The notes: generated by a model not told the origin, from the sequence alone. Shown: positions 17,188-28,519, counted from the first letter of the stretch. The stretch: DNA of 64,000 bases from Pseudomonas sp. H1h (GCF_000633255.1 NZ_AYMJ01000015.1:186001-250000), one strand, 5' to 3'. Numbers and translations are program-made.

Positions 17188-17508
17188 ATGAACCTCGACC
17201 TCGACGAAATAATAAAAGCCCTGGCACACCCAGTACGGCGAGACATCCTCATCTGGCTGAAAGACCCCAAAGCCGAGTTTCCGGAACAGCTGCACAACCA
17301 CGAGTACGGCATCTGCGCCGGGCAGATCGATCAACGCTGCGGCCTGTCGCAGTCGACCGTTTCCGCTCATCTGGCGACCCTGCAACGCGCCGGCCTGATC
17401 AGCAGCCAGAAAGCCGGCCAGTGGCACTTCTTCAAACGCAACGAGGACGTGATTCAAGCGTTCCTCGACGCCATCGTCAAAGAGCTTAGCGCTCCCACAA
17501 GGAATTGA
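17188..17508 (+). CDS. pyeR: ArsR-family transcriptional repressor PyeR
   Basis: This is a 106-residue winged-helix protein. IIKALAHPVRRDILIWLKD and GLSQSTVSAHLATLQRAGLI form the recognition helix-turn-helix. The usual ArsR metal-binding ELCVCDL box is absent, which fits the non-classical PyeR type. The ATG at 17188 is used because the domain begins there; an upstream in-frame ATG would lie in the operator repeats. It precedes pyeM by 5 bp, with xenB downstream, as in the P. aeruginosa pyeR-pyeM-xenB operon that I recall. Confidence 0.82.
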   Translation: MNLDLDEIIKALAHPVRRDILIWLKDPKAEFPEQLHNHEYGICAGQIDQRCGLSQSTVSAHLATLQRAGLISSQKAGQWHFFKRNEDVIQAFLDAIVKELSAPTRN

Positions 17509-17513
17509 TTCAA

Positions 17514-18680
17514 ATGCCCCTCTCGCTACTCATTCTGGCCTTGAGCGCCTTCGCCATTGGCACCACCGAGTTCGTCATCATGGGCCTGCTGCCCGATGTG
17601 GCGGCTGATCTGGGTGTGTCGATTCCGGGCGCCGGCTGGCTGGTGACCGGTTACGCCCTGGGCGTAGCCATCGGTGCGCCTTTCATGGCACTGGCCACCG
17701 CCAGACTGCCGCGCAAGGCGGCACTGGTAGCGCTGATGGGGATTTTCATCGTCGGTAACCTGCTGTGCGCCATCGCCAGTGACTACAACGTGCTGATGTT
17801 TGCCCGTGTCGTCACCGCGCTGTGCCACGGTGCGTTCTTCGGCATCGGTTCTGTAGTAGCCGCCGGGCTGGTGGCGCCGAACAAACGGGCGTCCGCCGTG
17901 GCGTTGATGTTCACCGGCCTGACCCTGGCCAACGTACTCGGCGTGCCGCTGGGTACCGCGCTGGGTCAGGAAGCCGGCTGGCGTTCGACCTTCTGGGCCG
18001 TGACCGTGATTGGTGTGGTTGCGCTGATCGGCCTGATCCGCTTTCTGCCGGCCAAGCGTGACGAAGAAAAACTCGACATGCGCGCCGAACTCGCCGCCCT
18101 CAAAGGCGCCGGCATCTGGCTGTCGCTGAGCATGACCGCGCTGTTCGCCGCATCGATGTTCACCCTCTTCACCTACGTCGCGCCGCTGCTGGGCGATGTC
18201 ACCGGCGTCTCGCCAAAAGGCGTGACCTGGACCCTGCTGCTGATCGGCCTGGGTCTGACCGTGGGCAACATCATCGGCGGCAAACTGGCGGACAAGCGCC
18301 TGGGCGCCACCCTGATCGGCGTGTTCGTGGCGATGGCGGTGGTGTCCACCGTGCTCAGCTGGACCAGCGCCTCGCTGATCCCGACGGAAATCACCCTGTT
18401 CCTTTGGGCCACCGCCTCCTTTGCCGCCGTGCCGGCGCTGCAAGTCAACGTGGTGACCTTCGGCAAGGCGGCACCGAACCTGGTATCGACCCTGAACATC
18501 GGCGCTTTCAACATCGGCAACGCCCTCGGCGCCTGGGTCGGCGGCAGCGTCATCGCCCACGGTTTCGGCCTGACCAGCGTGCCCCTGGCTGCGGCAGCCC
18601 TGGCGGTCCTCGCGCTGCTGGTGACCCTGATCACTTTCCGTCAGAACGGCGCTGCCGGCCTGGCCACTGCTACCCACTGA
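17514..18680 (+). CDS. pyeM: MFS transporter PyeM (DHA1 type)
   Basis: This is a 388-residue inner-membrane transporter with about twelve hydrophobic segments. LSAFAIGTTEFVIMGLLPDVA at the N-terminus is the signature of the AraJ/Cml/NepI-like sugar and drug efflux group. The ATG at 17514 follows an AAGGAA box, and a TTG codon three codons earlier is less likely. It lies between pyeR and xenB in one operon. The exported compound is unknown. Confidence 0.85.
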   Translation: MPLSLLILALSAFAIGTTEFVIMGLLPDVAADLGVSIPGAGWLVTGYALGVAIGAPFMALATARLPRKAALVALMGIFIVGNLLCAIASDYNVLMFARVVTALCHGAFFGIGSVVAAGLVAPNKRASAVALMFTGLTLANVLGVPLGTALGQEAGWRSTFWAVTVIGVVALIGLIRFLPAKRDEEKLDMRAELAALKGAGIWLSLSMTALFAASMFTLFTYVAPLLGDVTGVSPKGVTWTLLLIGLGLTVGNIIGGKLADKRLGATLIGVFVAMAVVSTVLSWTSASLIPTEITLFLWATASFAAVPALQVNVVTFGKAAPNLVSTLNIGAFNIGNALGAWVGGSVIAHGFGLTSVPLAAAALAVLALLVTLITFRQNGAAGLATATH

Positions 18681-18710
18681 TTAACCACTTCACTGACGAG
18701 GGTTGTACAC

Positions 18711-19760
18711 ATGGCAACTATTTTCGATCCGATCAAACTGGGCGACCTCGAGCTGTCCAACCGCATCATCATGGCCCCGCTGACCCGCTGCCGCGCCGAC
18801 GAAGGCCGCGTGCCGAACGCGCTGATGGCCGAATACTACGTACAACGTGCCTCCGCCGGCCTGATTCTCAGCGAGGCCACTTCGGTAACCCCGCTGGGCG
18901 TCGGCTACCCGGACACCCCGGGCATCTGGTCCAACGATCAGGTGCGCGGCTGGACCAACGTGACCAAGGCCGTACACGCCGCTGGCGGCAAGATCGTCCT
19001 GCAGCTGTGGCACGTCGGCCGGATCTCACACCCCACGTACCTCAACGGTGAAACACCGGTCGCTCCGAGCGCCATCCAGCCCAAAGGTCACGTCAGCCTG
19101 GTGCGCCCACTGGCCGACTACCCGACCCCGCGCGCGCTGGAGACCGCTGAAATCGCCGAGATCGTCGACGCCTACCGCACCGGTGCCGAGAACGCCAAGG
19201 CCGCCGGTTTCGACGGCGTGGAAATCCACGGCGCCAACGGCTACCTGCTCGACCAGTTCCTGCAAAGCAGCACCAACCAGCGCGCCGACAACTACGGCGG
19301 CTCCCTGGAGAACCGTGCGCGTCTGCTGCTCGAAGTGACTGACGCGGCGATCGAAGTCTGGGGCGCCGGCCGTGTCGGCGTGCACCTGGCACCCCGCGCC
19401 GACTCCCACGACATGGGTGACGACAACCTCGCCGAGACGTTCACCTACGTCGCTCGCGAGCTGGGCAAGCGCGGCATCGCCTTCATCTGCTCCCGCGAAA
19501 AAGAAGGCGCCGACAGCCTCGGCCCACAACTGAAAGAAGCGTTCGGCGGCGCGTACATCGCCAACGAACGCTTCACCAAGGACAGCGCCAATGCGTGGCT
19601 GGCTGAAGGCAAGGCTGACGCGGTGGCCTTCGGCGTACCGTTCATTGCCAACCCGGACCTGCCGGCACGCCTGAAAGCCGATGCACCGCTCAACGATGCA
19701 CGTCCGGAACTGTTCTATGGCAAAGGCCCGGTCGGCTACATCGACTACCCAACGCTGTAA
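18711..19760 (+). CDS. xenB: xenobiotic reductase XenB (old yellow enzyme family)
   Basis: This is a 349-residue FMN enzyme of exactly XenB length. FDPIKLGDLELSNRIIMAPL starts the barrel. EIHGANGYLLDQFLQ and NYGGSLENRARLLLEV are the typical flavin and substrate motifs. It reduces alkenes, nitrate esters and nitroaromatics with NADPH. It is third in the pyeR operon and is closed by a strong terminator. Confidence 0.92.
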   Translation: MATIFDPIKLGDLELSNRIIMAPLTRCRADEGRVPNALMAEYYVQRASAGLILSEATSVTPLGVGYPDTPGIWSNDQVRGWTNVTKAVHAAGGKIVLQLWHVGRISHPTYLNGETPVAPSAIQPKGHVSLVRPLADYPTPRALETAEIAEIVDAYRTGAENAKAAGFDGVEIHGANGYLLDQFLQSSTNQRADNYGGSLENRARLLLEVTDAAIEVWGAGRVGVHLAPRADSHDMGDDNLAETFTYVARELGKRGIAFICSREKEGADSLGPQLKEAFGGAYIANERFTKDSANAWLAEGKADAVAFGVPFIANPDLPARLKADAPLNDARPELFYGKGPVGYIDYPTL

Positions 19761-19780
19761 GCCAAACCGCAGAAACGCAA

Positions 19781-19818
19781 AAGCCCCCGACTTGTGAGAG
19801 TCGGGGGCTTCTTTTTGG
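19781..19818 (+). terminator. rho-independent terminator after xenB
   Basis: A 12-bp perfect stem (AAGCCCCCGACT and AGTCGGGGGCTT) with a 6-base loop is followed by a CTTTTT run, 20 bp after the xenB stop. Confidence 0.93.
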
Positions 19819-20029
19819 GTTTGTCTCGCAACAGCTGGAGCTCCCACCCCGGCATCTTGGTGATGTCGACATTTGTTGGGACTGTCGTCATTGACCACAG
19901 CTAACATTCGTTCACAGGGACGACACAAAATCCCTACAAAATCCGTAGCTCGCTACGTTTAAACTCGCGGTTCAGGTGTATATAAAAGCAGGCCGATTGA
20001 CATAACCTGTGCCAATTACGCATTTTGTT

Positions 20030-20662
20030 TCATTTGCGCAGGCTGGGGCTCAGGCGCAGCATATCCAACCCTGTATCGACCCAACGCTCGGCCTCGACAT
20101 GCAATTCAAAGCTGTCGGGCGCCAATAGCCATCCATACAGAAGGCCATCGATATAGGCATGAATGCTGATGGCCGCACGGACAGTGTCGAGATCTTCCGG
20201 CAACTGGCCGCGATTTACCGCATTACGCAGGGTCAGGCCAATGCGCAGGTTGCATTCGAGACTGGCCGTCCGGCGCTGCTGGCGCAGATCGCACATTTCA
20301 TCGGTGAATTCGCACTTATGAAACAGAATCTCGTTGATGCGACGGGTCTTCGGATCCAGGGCAACCTGATGGAACAGATGAATCAACAGTTTGCGCATGC
20401 AGCCCAGCGGATCGAGTTCGTCCTCGCTCTCGCTGGCCTTGGCCAGCTCATCCAGCGGCTCATGCAGGCTATCGAGCATGGCCTGCACCAGATCGGCCTT
20501 GTTGCTGAAATGCCAATAAATGGCCCCGCGCGTGACGCCGGCCATTGTCGCGATATCCGCCAGGGTCGTGCGGGCCACGCCCCTTTCATAAAACGCTTTC
20601 TCGGCCGCTTCGAGAATCTGGCTTCGCGTTTCCTGAGCTTCCTCTTTGGTACGACGGACCAT
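20030..20662 (-). CDS. emhR: TetR-family repressor EmhR (TtgR type)
   Basis: This is a 210-residue protein, the same length as TtgR. Its N-terminus is nearly the same as TtgR as I recall it: [20 protein letters not shown], then a helix-turn-helix [20 protein letters not shown] at about residues 33-52. The C-terminal part binds diverse antibiotics, flavonoids or aromatics and releases DNA. It is divergent from emhABC, and the shared intergenic region holds a TtgR-like operator. The call as EmhR or TtgR is a naming choice between orthologues. Confidence 0.92.
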   Translation of the reverse strand: MVRRTKEEAQETRSQILEAAEKAFYERGVARTTLADIATMAGVTRGAIYWHFSNKADLVQAMLDSLHEPLDELAKASESEDELDPLGCMRKLLIHLFHQVALDPKTRRINEILFHKCEFTDEMCDLRQQRRTASLECNLRIGLTLRNAVNRGQLPEDLDTVRAAISIHAYIDGLLYGWLLAPDSFELHVEAERWVDTGLDMLRLSPSLRK

Positions 20663-20810
20663 GGCAGTAAAACCTCAAACAGGATGTTTCAGGGATGGCT
20701 GACTATCCGCTGAATAAAGAAGGGGCCGATCTCTCACGAATCGGCTCCCCGGCCTACAATTTCAAACCTTGCGACGACTTTTGTAACAGGGTGGGTACGA
20801 AGCCAAGGTG

Positions 20811-20842
20811 TTTACAAACAACCATGAACGTAAGTATATTCC
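20811..20842. promoter_or_regulatory. EmhR/TtgR operator
   Basis: TTTACAAACAACCATGAACG followed by TAAGTATATTCC matches the published TtgR operator as I remember it, with one base difference. It lies between emhR and emhA, about 90 bp ahead of the emhA ATG, and would cover both divergent promoters. Confidence 0.85.
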
Positions 20843-20929
20843 TTAGCAAGCTACTTATCCACTCGACCCGATTTTTTTACCCTTCCACACTTCTTGTGCG
20901 CATTTTGCGCGCCTGACCCGAGGATCTTC

Positions 20930-22084
20930 ATGCAATTCAAGCCAGCTGTTACCGCTCTGGTCACTGCCGTCGCCCTGGCATCGCTGCTCAGCGGATGTAA
21001 AAAGGAAGAAGCGGCCCCGGCCGCTCCGCCTCCTCAGGTCGGCGTCGTCACCCTGCAACCACAAGCGTTCACCCTGACGTCCGAACTGCCGGGCCGCACC
21101 AGCGCGTACCGCATCGCTGAAGTTCGACCACAGGTCAACGGCATCATTCTCAAGCGTCTGTTCAAGGAAGGCGGCGACGTCAAGGCCGGCCAGCAGCTGT
21201 ATCAGATCGATCCGTCGGTCTATGAAGCGACCCTGAAAAGCGCCGAAGCCAACCTGCGTTCGACCAAGTCGATCTCCGACCGCTACAAGCAACTGGTCGA
21301 TGAGCAGGCCGTCAGCCGTCAGGAATACGACACCGCCGTGTCCAACCGCATGGAATCGGAAGCCTCCTTGCAGAGCGCGCAGATCAACGTGCGTTACACC
21401 AAGGTCTACGCGCCGATCTCCGGTCGTATCGGCCGCTCTTCGGTGACCGAAGGCGCATTGGTCAGCAATGGCCAGGCCGACGCGATGGCGACGATCCAGC
21501 AACTGGACCCGATCTACGTCGACGTCACCCAGTCCTCGGTTGAACTGCTGGAACTGCGCCGTGAGCTGGAAAGCGGTCGCCTGCAAAAGGCGGGTGACAA
21601 CTCGGCAGCGGTCAAGCTGACCCTGGAAGACGGCAGCCAGTACAAGCTCGACGGTAAGCTGGAGTTCTCCGAAGTGTCGGTTGATCCGACTACCGGTTCC
21701 GTGACCCTGCGCGCCGTGTTCCCGAACCCGGATCACACCCTGCTGCCAGGCATGTTCGTGCGCGCCCAGTTGCAGGCCGGGGTCAACGCCGCCGCCATTC
21801 TGGCGCCGCAACAAGGCGTGACCCGTGACCTCAAGGGCACCCCGACCGCACTGGTCGTCGGCGCCGACAACAAGGTCGAACTGCGTCAGCTCAAGGCCAG
21901 CCGCACTGTCGGCAGCCAGTGGCTGATCGAAGACGGCCTGAAAGCCGGCGATCGTCTGATCACGGAAGGCCTGCAATTCGTTCGCCCAGGTGTTCAGGTC
22001 AACCCGACTGAAGCGACTAACGTAGCCAAGAACCCGGCACCCGCCAAGGCAGATGACAAAGCCTACGGCGGCAAAGGGGAGTAA
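20930..22084 (+). CDS. emhA: RND efflux periplasmic adaptor EmhA
   Basis: This is a 384-residue lipoprotein. The signal peptide ends in the lipobox LLSGC before KKEEAAP, so it is anchored to the inner membrane. GRTSAYRIAEVRPQVNGIIL and LYQIDPSVYEA are the HlyD/MFP lipoyl motifs, and a long alpha-helical hairpin follows. It links the EmhB pump to the outer-membrane channel EmhC. The ATG at 20930 is chosen because the lipoprotein signal begins there. EmhB starts 3 bp after its stop. Confidence 0.93.
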   Translation: MQFKPAVTALVTAVALASLLSGCKKEEAAPAAPPPQVGVVTLQPQAFTLTSELPGRTSAYRIAEVRPQVNGIILKRLFKEGGDVKAGQQLYQIDPSVYEATLKSAEANLRSTKSISDRYKQLVDEQAVSRQEYDTAVSNRMESEASLQSAQINVRYTKVYAPISGRIGRSSVTEGALVSNGQADAMATIQQLDPIYVDVTQSSVELLELRRELESGRLQKAGDNSAAVKLTLEDGSQYKLDGKLEFSEVSVDPTTGSVTLRAVFPNPDHTLLPGMFVRAQLQAGVNAAAILAPQQGVTRDLKGTPTALVVGADNKVELRQLKASRTVGSQWLIEDGLKAGDRLITEGLQFVRPGVQVNPTEATNVAKNPAPAKADDKAYGGKGE

Positions 22085-22087
22085 CTC

Positions 22088-25000
22088 ATGTCGAAATTTT
22101 TTATCGACCGTCCGATTTTCGCCTGGGTAATTGCCCTGGTGATCATGTTGGTCGGGGCTCTATCGATCCTGAAATTGCCGATCAACCAGTACCCGAGCAT
22201 TGCGCCTCCGGCCATCGCGATCTCCGTGACCTACCCGGGTGCTTCGGCACAAACGGTTCAGGACACCGTGGTTCAGGTGATCGAGCAGCAGCTCAACGGT
22301 ATCGACAACCTGCGTTATGTGTCCTCGGAAAGTAACTCCGACGGCAGCATGACCATCACTGCGACCTTCGAGCAAGGCACCAACTCCGACACCGCGCAGG
22401 TCCAGGTTCAGAACAAGCTGAACCTGGCCACCCCGTTGCTGCCGCAGGAAGTGCAGCAACAGGGTATCCGCGTGACCAAGGCAGTGAAGAACTTCCTGCT
22501 GGTGATCGGCGTGGTGTCGCGTGACGGCAGCATGACCAAGGACGACCTGTCCAACTACATCGTGTCGAACATGCAGGACCCGATCTCGCGGACCGCCGGT
22601 GTCGGTGACTTCCAGGTCTTCGGTGCCCAGTACGCGATGCGCATCTGGCTCGACCCGGCCAAGTTGAACAAGTACAACCTGACCCCGGCTGACGTCAGCA
22701 CTGCCATTTCGGCGCAGAACGTCCAGGTGTCCTCCGGTCAGCTCGGCGGTTTGCCGGCGCTGCCTGGCCAGCAATTGAACGCCACGATCATCGGCAAGAC
22801 CCGTCTGCAGACTGCCGAGCAGTTCAAGGCGATTCTGCTGAAGGTCAACCAGGACGGCTCGCAAGTGCACATCGGCGACGTCGCCGACGTCGGTCTGGGT
22901 GGCGAAAACTCGACCATCTCGGCGCAGTTCAACGGCAAGCCGTCGTCCGGTCTGGCGGTCAAGCTGGCCAACGGCGCCAACGCCCTGGACACCGCCAAGG
23001 CCCTGCGTAAAACCATCGACGAGCTCAGCCCGTTCTTCCCGCAAGGCATGGAAGTGGTATTCCCGTACGACACCACCCCGGTGGTGACCGAGTCGATCAA
23101 AGGTGTGGTTGAAACCCTGGTCGAAGCAATCGTGCTGGTGTTCCTGGTGATGTTCCTGTTCCTGCAGAACTTCCGCGCCACCGTCATCACCACTATGACC
23201 GTGCCGGTGGTATTGCTCGGTACGTTCGGGATCCTCGCGGCCTTTGGTTTCAGCATCAACACCCTGACCATGTTCGGCATGGTGCTGGCCATCGGCTTGC
23301 TGGTGGACGACGCCATCGTCGTGGTGGAAAACGTCGAGCGGGTGATGAGCGAGGAAGGCTTGTCACCGAAAGAGGCGACCAAGAAGTCCATGGGCCAGAT
23401 TCAGGGCGCCCTGGTCGGTATTGCCCTGGTACTGTCGGCGGTACTGTTGCCGATGGCGTTCTTCAGCGGTTCCACCGGTGTGATCTACAAGCAGTTCTCG
23501 ATCACCATTGTCTCGGCCATGGCCCTGTCGGTCATGGTTGCGCTGATTTTCACCCCGGCGCTGTGCGCCACCATGCTCAAGGCGATTCCGAAAGGCGAGC
23601 ACGGCACGCCGAAAAAAGGTTTCTTCGGCTGGTTCAACCGCACCTTCGACAGCGGCGTCAGAAGCTACGAGCGCGGTGTCGGCAACATGCTGTCACGCAA
23701 GGCGCCGTACCTGCTGGCCTACCTGTTGATCGTGGTTGGCATGATCTGGCTGTTCACCCGCATTCCGACCGCATTCCTGCCCGAAGAAGACCAGGGCGTA
23801 CTGTTCGCCCAGGTGCAGACTCCGGCCGGCTCCAGTGCCGAGCGGACACAGGTGGTGATCGACGAAATGCGTTCCTACCTGCTGGAGAAAGAGTCCGGCG
23901 CGGTGGCTTCGGTGTTCACCGTGAACGGCTTCAACTTCGCCGGTCGTGGTCAGAGCTCGGGTCTGGCGTTCATCATGCTCAAGCCGTGGCACGAGCGTGA
24001 TTCGAGCAACAGCGTGTTTGCCCTGGCTCAGCGTGCGCAGCAACACTTCTTCAGCTTCCGCGATGCGATGGTGTTTGCCTTCGCCCCGCCGGCAGTACTG
24101 GAGTTGGGTAACGCCACCGGTTTCGACGTGTTCCTGCAAGACCGCGCCGGTATCGGTCACGAAAAACTGATGGAAGCGCGTAATCAGTTCCTCGGCATGG
24201 CCGCGCAGAGCAAGGTGCTCTACCAGGTGCGTCCGAACGGTCTGAACGACGAGCCGCAATACCATCTGGAAATCGACGATGCGAAAGCCCGCGCCCTCGG
24301 CGTGAGCATTTCCGACATCAACAGCACCCTGTCGATTTCCTTCGGTAGTAGCTACGTCAACGACTTCATCGACCGTGGTCGGGTGAAGAAGGTGTACGTG
24401 CAAGGTCAGGCCGGTGCTCGCATGAGCCCTGAAGACTTGAAGAAGTGGTATGTGCGCAACAGCACCGGGACCATGGTGCCGTTCTCCGCATTCGCCAAGG
24501 GTGAGTGGATTTACGGATCGCCGAAACTGGCGCGTTACAACGGTGTAGAAGCGATGGAGATCCTCGGTTCTCCGGCGCCGGGTTATTCCACCGGTGAAGC
24601 GATGGCCGAAGTCGAAGCGATTGCCAAGAAGCTGCCGGCCGGTGTCGGTATCTCCTGGACGGGTCTGTCCTACGAGGAACGTCTGTCCGGCTCGCAAGCG
24701 CCAGCGCTGTACGCCCTGTCGCTGCTGATGGTGTTCCTGTGTCTGGCGGCGCTGTACGAAAGCTGGTCGATTCCTATCGCCGTTATGCTCGTGGTACCGC
24801 TGGGGATCATCGGTGCGCTGATGGCCACCAGCCTGCGCGGTCTGTCCAACGACGTGTACTTCCAGGTGGGTCTGTTGACGACCATCGGTCTGGCGGCTAA
24901 AAACGCCATTCTGATCGTCGAATTTGCCAAGGAGCTGCACGAGCAAGGGCGAAGTCTGCGCGATGCCGCGATCGAAGCGTGCCGCATGCGTCTGCGACCG

Positions 25001-25237
25001 ATCATCATGACCTCGCTGGCGTTCGTCCTCGGTGTAGTACCGTTGGCAATCTCCACCGGCGCCGGTTCAGGCAGCCAGCACGCAATCGGTACCGGCGTGA
25101 TTGGCGGTATGCTCACGGCCACGATCCTGGCGATCTTCTGGGTCCCACTGTTCTTCGTTACGGTTTCGTCCATGGGCCAGCGTAAAATCGCCGATCCGGA
25201 TGAAACAACTGAAACTCCTAAAGAGGCTGGCCAATGA
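22088..25237 (+). CDS. emhB: RND multidrug efflux pump EmhB
   Basis: This is a 1049-residue HAE1-type transporter, starting [21 protein letters not shown]. The proton-relay aspartates are in [18 protein letters not shown] (about residues 407-408). Twelve membrane helices flank two large periplasmic loops, and the second half ends with the [14 protein letters not shown] motif. With EmhA and EmhC it exports antibiotics, solvents and polycyclic aromatics using the proton gradient. It is equivalent to MexB or TtgB. Confidence 0.95.
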   Translation: MSKFFIDRPIFAWVIALVIMLVGALSILKLPINQYPSIAPPAIAISVTYPGASAQTVQDTVVQVIEQQLNGIDNLRYVSSESNSDGSMTITATFEQGTNSDTAQVQVQNKLNLATPLLPQEVQQQGIRVTKAVKNFLLVIGVVSRDGSMTKDDLSNYIVSNMQDPISRTAGVGDFQVFGAQYAMRIWLDPAKLNKYNLTPADVSTAISAQNVQVSSGQLGGLPALPGQQLNATIIGKTRLQTAEQFKAILLKVNQDGSQVHIGDVADVGLGGENSTISAQFNGKPSSGLAVKLANGANALDTAKALRKTIDELSPFFPQGMEVVFPYDTTPVVTESIKGVVETLVEAIVLVFLVMFLFLQNFRATVITTMTVPVVLLGTFGILAAFGFSINTLTMFGMVLAIGLLVDDAIVVVENVERVMSEEGLSPKEATKKSMGQIQGALVGIALVLSAVLLPMAFFSGSTGVIYKQFSITIVSAMALSVMVALIFTPALCATMLKAIPKGEHGTPKKGFFGWFNRTFDSGVRSYERGVGNMLSRKAPYLLAYLLIVVGMIWLFTRIPTAFLPEEDQGVLFAQVQTPAGSSAERTQVVIDEMRSYLLEKESGAVASVFTVNGFNFAGRGQSSGLAFIMLKPWHERDSSNSVFALAQRAQQHFFSFRDAMVFAFAPPAVLELGNATGFDVFLQDRAGIGHEKLMEARNQFLGMAAQSKVLYQVRPNGLNDEPQYHLEIDDAKARALGVSISDINSTLSISFGSSYVNDFIDRGRVKKVYVQGQAGARMSPEDLKKWYVRNSTGTMVPFSAFAKGEWIYGSPKLARYNGVEAMEILGSPAPGYSTGEAMAEVEAIAKKLPAGVGISWTGLSYEERLSGSQAPALYALSLLMVFLCLAALYESWSIPIAVMLVVPLGIIGALMATSLRGLSNDVYFQVGLLTTIGLAAKNAILIVEFAKELHEQGRSLRDAAIEACRMRLRPIIMTSLAFVLGVVPLAISTGAGSGSQHAIGTGVIGGMLTATILAIFWVPLFFVTVSSMGQRKIADPDETTETPKEAGQ

Positions 25238-26694
25238 GCAAGTCGCTACTCTCCATCGCAGTCGCCGCCTTCGTGCTGAGCGGTTGCTCGCTGATACCCG
25301 ATTATCAGCAGCCTGAGGCTCCGGTCGCAGGTCAGTACCCGCAAGGGTCGGCGTACTCGCCGGCCCAGGCACCGGCGCAGGCCGCTGCCGAGCAGGGCTG
25401 GAAGCAGTTTTTCCATGACCCGGCCCTGCAACAGCTGATTCAGGTCTCGCTTGAAAACAACCGCGACCTGCGGGTCGCAGCGCTGAACATCGACGCTTAC
25501 GCGGCTCAATACCGCATCCAGCGGGCTGATCTGTTCCCGGCGGTTTCGGCCAACGCCAGCGGCAGCCGTCAGCGACTGCCGGCCAGGGCTTCGAGTACCG
25601 GCCAGGAGATGATCACCAGCCAGTATTCGGCGACCGTCGGCATCAGCGCCTATGAGCTCGACCTGTTCGGTCGGGTTCGCAGCCTGAGCGAACAAGCGTT
25701 GCAACAATACTTCGCCACCGAAGAAGCGCGCCGCAGCACCCAGATCAGTCTGGTGGCCAGCGTGGCCAACGCCTACCTGACCTGGCAGGCCGACAAGGAA
25801 CTGCTCAAACTGACGCAGGACACCCTCGGTGCCTTCGAGGAAAGCTACAAGCTGACCAGCCGCAGCAACGAAGTCGGTGTGGCCTCGGCACTCGACCTGG
25901 CGCAGTCGCGCACCTCGGTGGAAAACGCCCGGGCGCAACTGGCCAAGTACACCCGTCAGGTGGCTCAGGACGAAAACAGCCTGACCCTGCTGCTCGGCAC
26001 CGGTATCCCGGCCAACCTGCAAGCGGCCAAACCGCTGTCGGATGACCTGCTCAGCGACGTACCGGCCGGTCTGCCTTCGGACCTGCTGCAACGTCGTCCG
26101 GACATCCTCCAGGCCGAGTACAACCTGAAGGCCGCCAACGCCAACATCGGCGCCGCCCGTGCAGCGTTCTTCCCGAGCATCAGCCTGACCGCCAACGCGG
26201 GCAGCCTGAGCCCGGACCTGTCCGGCCTGTTCAAGGGCGGTTCGGGCACGTGGCTGTTCCAGCCGCAGATCAACCTGCCGATCTTCAACGCCGGCAGCCT
26301 GCGCGCCAGCCTCGACTACGCCAAGATCCAGAAGGACATTGGCGTGGCGAACTACGAGAAGTCGATTCAAACCGCCTTCCAGGAAGTCGCCGACGGCCTG
26401 GCTGCACGTCAGACCTACACCGAACAGCTGCAAGCGCAGCGTGACTTCGTCGCGGCCAACCAGGATTACTACCGTCTGGCCGAGCGTCGTTACCGTATCG
26501 GTGTCGACAGCAACCTGACGTTCCTCGATGCCCAGCGTCAGCTGTTCAGCGCGCAACAGGCGCTGATCACCGACCGCCTCGCGCAGCTGACCAGTGCGGT
26601 CAACCTGTACAAGGCATTGGGCGGTGGCTGGAATGCGCAAACCGCGCAGAACGAACCGCTGAAAGAAGAAGCACCGAAGATGAAGCTGTTCTGA
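25234..26694 (+). CDS. emhC: outer-membrane efflux channel EmhC (OprM type)
   Basis: This is a 486-residue lipoprotein with lipobox VLSGC before SLIPDYQQP. It has two OEP repeats of coiled-coil helices, with [14 protein letters not shown] and QRRPDIL-like [30 protein letters not shown] segments. Its ATG overlaps the emhB stop by 4 bp. It forms the trimeric TolC-like duct. A terminator follows at 26714. Confidence 0.94.
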   Translation: MSKSLLSIAVAAFVLSGCSLIPDYQQPEAPVAGQYPQGSAYSPAQAPAQAAAEQGWKQFFHDPALQQLIQVSLENNRDLRVAALNIDAYAAQYRIQRADLFPAVSANASGSRQRLPARASSTGQEMITSQYSATVGISAYELDLFGRVRSLSEQALQQYFATEEARRSTQISLVASVANAYLTWQADKELLKLTQDTLGAFEESYKLTSRSNEVGVASALDLAQSRTSVENARAQLAKYTRQVAQDENSLTLLLGTGIPANLQAAKPLSDDLLSDVPAGLPSDLLQRRPDILQAEYNLKAANANIGAARAAFFPSISLTANAGSLSPDLSGLFKGGSGTWLFQPQINLPIFNAGSLRASLDYAKIQKDIGVANYEKSIQTAFQEVADGLAARQTYTEQLQAQRDFVAANQDYYRLAERRYRIGVDSNLTFLDAQRQLFSAQQALITDRLAQLTSAVNLYKALGGGWNAQTAQNEPLKEEAPKMKLF

Positions 26695-26713
26695 TCATCC
26701 GGTGAACAGAGAG

Positions 26714-26739
26714 AGCCCGCCATTTTGGCGGGCTTTTTG
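26714..26739 (+). terminator. rho-independent terminator after emhC
   Basis: A 9-bp stem, AGCCCGCCA and TGGCGGGCT, with a TTT loop is followed by TTTTTG. The rest of the gap up to 27044 (about 300 bp) shows only a decayed REP half (GGCTCGCGAAGAGGCC near 26768) and no gene that I can support. Confidence 0.92.
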
Positions 26740-27044
26740 TTGCCCGCCAGAAAGTGATGTTGTCTGGGCTCGCGAAGAGGCCTTGGCAATCACTACAAAA
26801 CCCGGCTCAATCTTGCGTTCGATAATCGCCCAAAACCCGCTTTAGCCAATTGAATCCATCCGTCCGCGCCCCGCACCATTCGACCCACAAAACCAATAAC
26901 AACAGGTTCGACACCATGCCCCCGCGCCCTGCCTTGTCCGGCTGATCGCCGCCGCTTTACCTCTGAATATCAACACCTGTCTGCGCCCCGAAAGCGGTGG
27001 CAGCGAAGCCGTTTGCCTTACAAAAACAAGAGAGTCCCGAGCCC

Positions 27045-28304
27045 ATGACCACCTCCCCTGCGCCTTATGCATTTCCCGGCCTGATCGCCCTGGCCCTGAC
27101 CGGCGCCGCGCTGCCCGCCGTCGCCGAAGAAGCAGGTTTTGTCGACGGCGCCAGCGCCAACCTGAACCTGCGCAACTTCTACATCAACCGCAACTTCACC
27201 AACCCGACCAAGGCTCAGGGCAAGGCTGAAGAATGGACGCAGAACTTCATCCTCGACGCCAAATCCGGCTTCACCCAGGGCACCGTCGGTTTCGGCATGG
27301 ACGTGCTGGGCCTGTACTCGGTCAAGCTCGATGGCGGTAAAGGCACCGGCGGCACGCAGTTGCTGCCGCTGGACCACGACGGCCGTCCGGCGGACAACTT
27401 CGGTCGCACCAACGTGGCGTTCAAGGCCAAGCTGTCGCAGACCGAAATCAAGGTCGGCGAATGGATGCCGGTGCTGCCGATCCTGCGTTCGGATGACGGG
27501 CGTTCGCTGCCGCAGACCTTCCGTGGCGGCCAGATCACTTCCAAAGAAATCAACGGGCTGACCCTGTACGGCGGACAGTTGCGCGCCAACAGTCCGCGCG
27601 ACGACAGCAGCATGAGCGACATGTCAATGTTTGGAAAACCGGCGTTCACCTCCGATCGCTTCAACTTCCAGGGCGGTGAGTACGTTTTCAACGAAAAACG
27701 CACGCAGATCGGCCTGTGGAACGCCGAACTCAAGGACATCTACAGCCAGCAGTACGTCAATTTGATCCACAGCCAGCCACTCGGCGACTGGACCCTGGGT
27801 GCCAACCTTGGCTTCTTCTACGGCAAGGACGACGGCAGCGCCCGCGCCGGTGAGCTGGACAACAAGACCTGGTCGGGGATGTTTTCGGCCCGGTACGGCG
27901 GCAACACCTTCTATGTCGGCCTGCAGAAACTCACCGGCGACAGCGCCTGGATGCGCGTTAACGGCACCAGCGGCGGCACCCTGGCCAACGACAGCTACAA
28001 CGCCAGCTACGACAATGCACAGGAACGATCATGGCAGGTGCGCCACGACTACAACTTCGCCGCCCTTGGCATCCCCGGCCTGACCCTGATGAACCGCTAC
28101 ATCAGCGGCGACAATGTGCACACCGGGAGCATCACCGACGGCAAGGAATGGGGGCGCGAATCGGAACTGGGCTACACCGTGCAGAGCGGCACCCTGCGCG
28201 ACCTGAACGTGCGCTGGCGCAACTCGACCATACGCCGTGACTTCAACAACAACGAGTTCGACGAAAACCGCCTGATCATCAGCTACCCGATCAGCCTGTT
28301 GTAA
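27045..28304 (+). CDS. OprD family outer-membrane porin
   Basis: This is a 419-residue beta-barrel protein. The leader runs to VAEEAGFVDG, and the mature start NLNLRNFYINRNF is the hallmark of the OprD/OprE/OprQ family. GVGMD-like VGFGMDVLGLYSVKLDGG and GEWMPVLPILRSDDGRSLPQTF are also typical. It ends in the aromatic-hydrophobic pattern of barrel proteins (ISYPISLL). It takes up small acids, amino acids or aromatic acids; the substrate is not readable. The ATG at 27045 was chosen for the signal peptide. Confidence 0.9.
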   Translation: MTTSPAPYAFPGLIALALTGAALPAVAEEAGFVDGASANLNLRNFYINRNFTNPTKAQGKAEEWTQNFILDAKSGFTQGTVGFGMDVLGLYSVKLDGGKGTGGTQLLPLDHDGRPADNFGRTNVAFKAKLSQTEIKVGEWMPVLPILRSDDGRSLPQTFRGGQITSKEINGLTLYGGQLRANSPRDDSSMSDMSMFGKPAFTSDRFNFQGGEYVFNEKRTQIGLWNAELKDIYSQQYVNLIHSQPLGDWTLGANLGFFYGKDDGSARAGELDNKTWSGMFSARYGGNTFYVGLQKLTGDSAWMRVNGTSGGTLANDSYNASYDNAQERSWQVRHDYNFAALGIPGLTLMNRYISGDNVHTGSITDGKEWGRESELGYTVQSGTLRDLNVRWRNSTIRRDFNNNEFDENRLIISYPISLL

Positions 28305-28318
28305 ACACCAATCCCGCT

Positions 28319-28341
28319 GTGGGAACAAGCCTGCTCCCACA
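28319..28341. repeat. degenerate single REP palindrome
   Basis: TGTGGGAACAAGCCTGCTCC followed by CACA is a compact REP remnant just after the porin gene. The remaining 180 bp up to tam hold no gene. Confidence 0.6.
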
Positions 28342-28519
28342 ATGGAATTGCACCATCCGTCAGGATCTGTAGCACTTCGCGGGGCCTCGCGTAGAGTAGG
28401 AAAAACCTGAAGGACTCAGGTGCCACACCCTCCCCGCTTCCGTTATCCATAGTTGTTGGTCCTCAAGCTTTGACCAGATTGTCACCGGAAGACACTGCTG
28501 ATCATCGGAGGACCACCTC

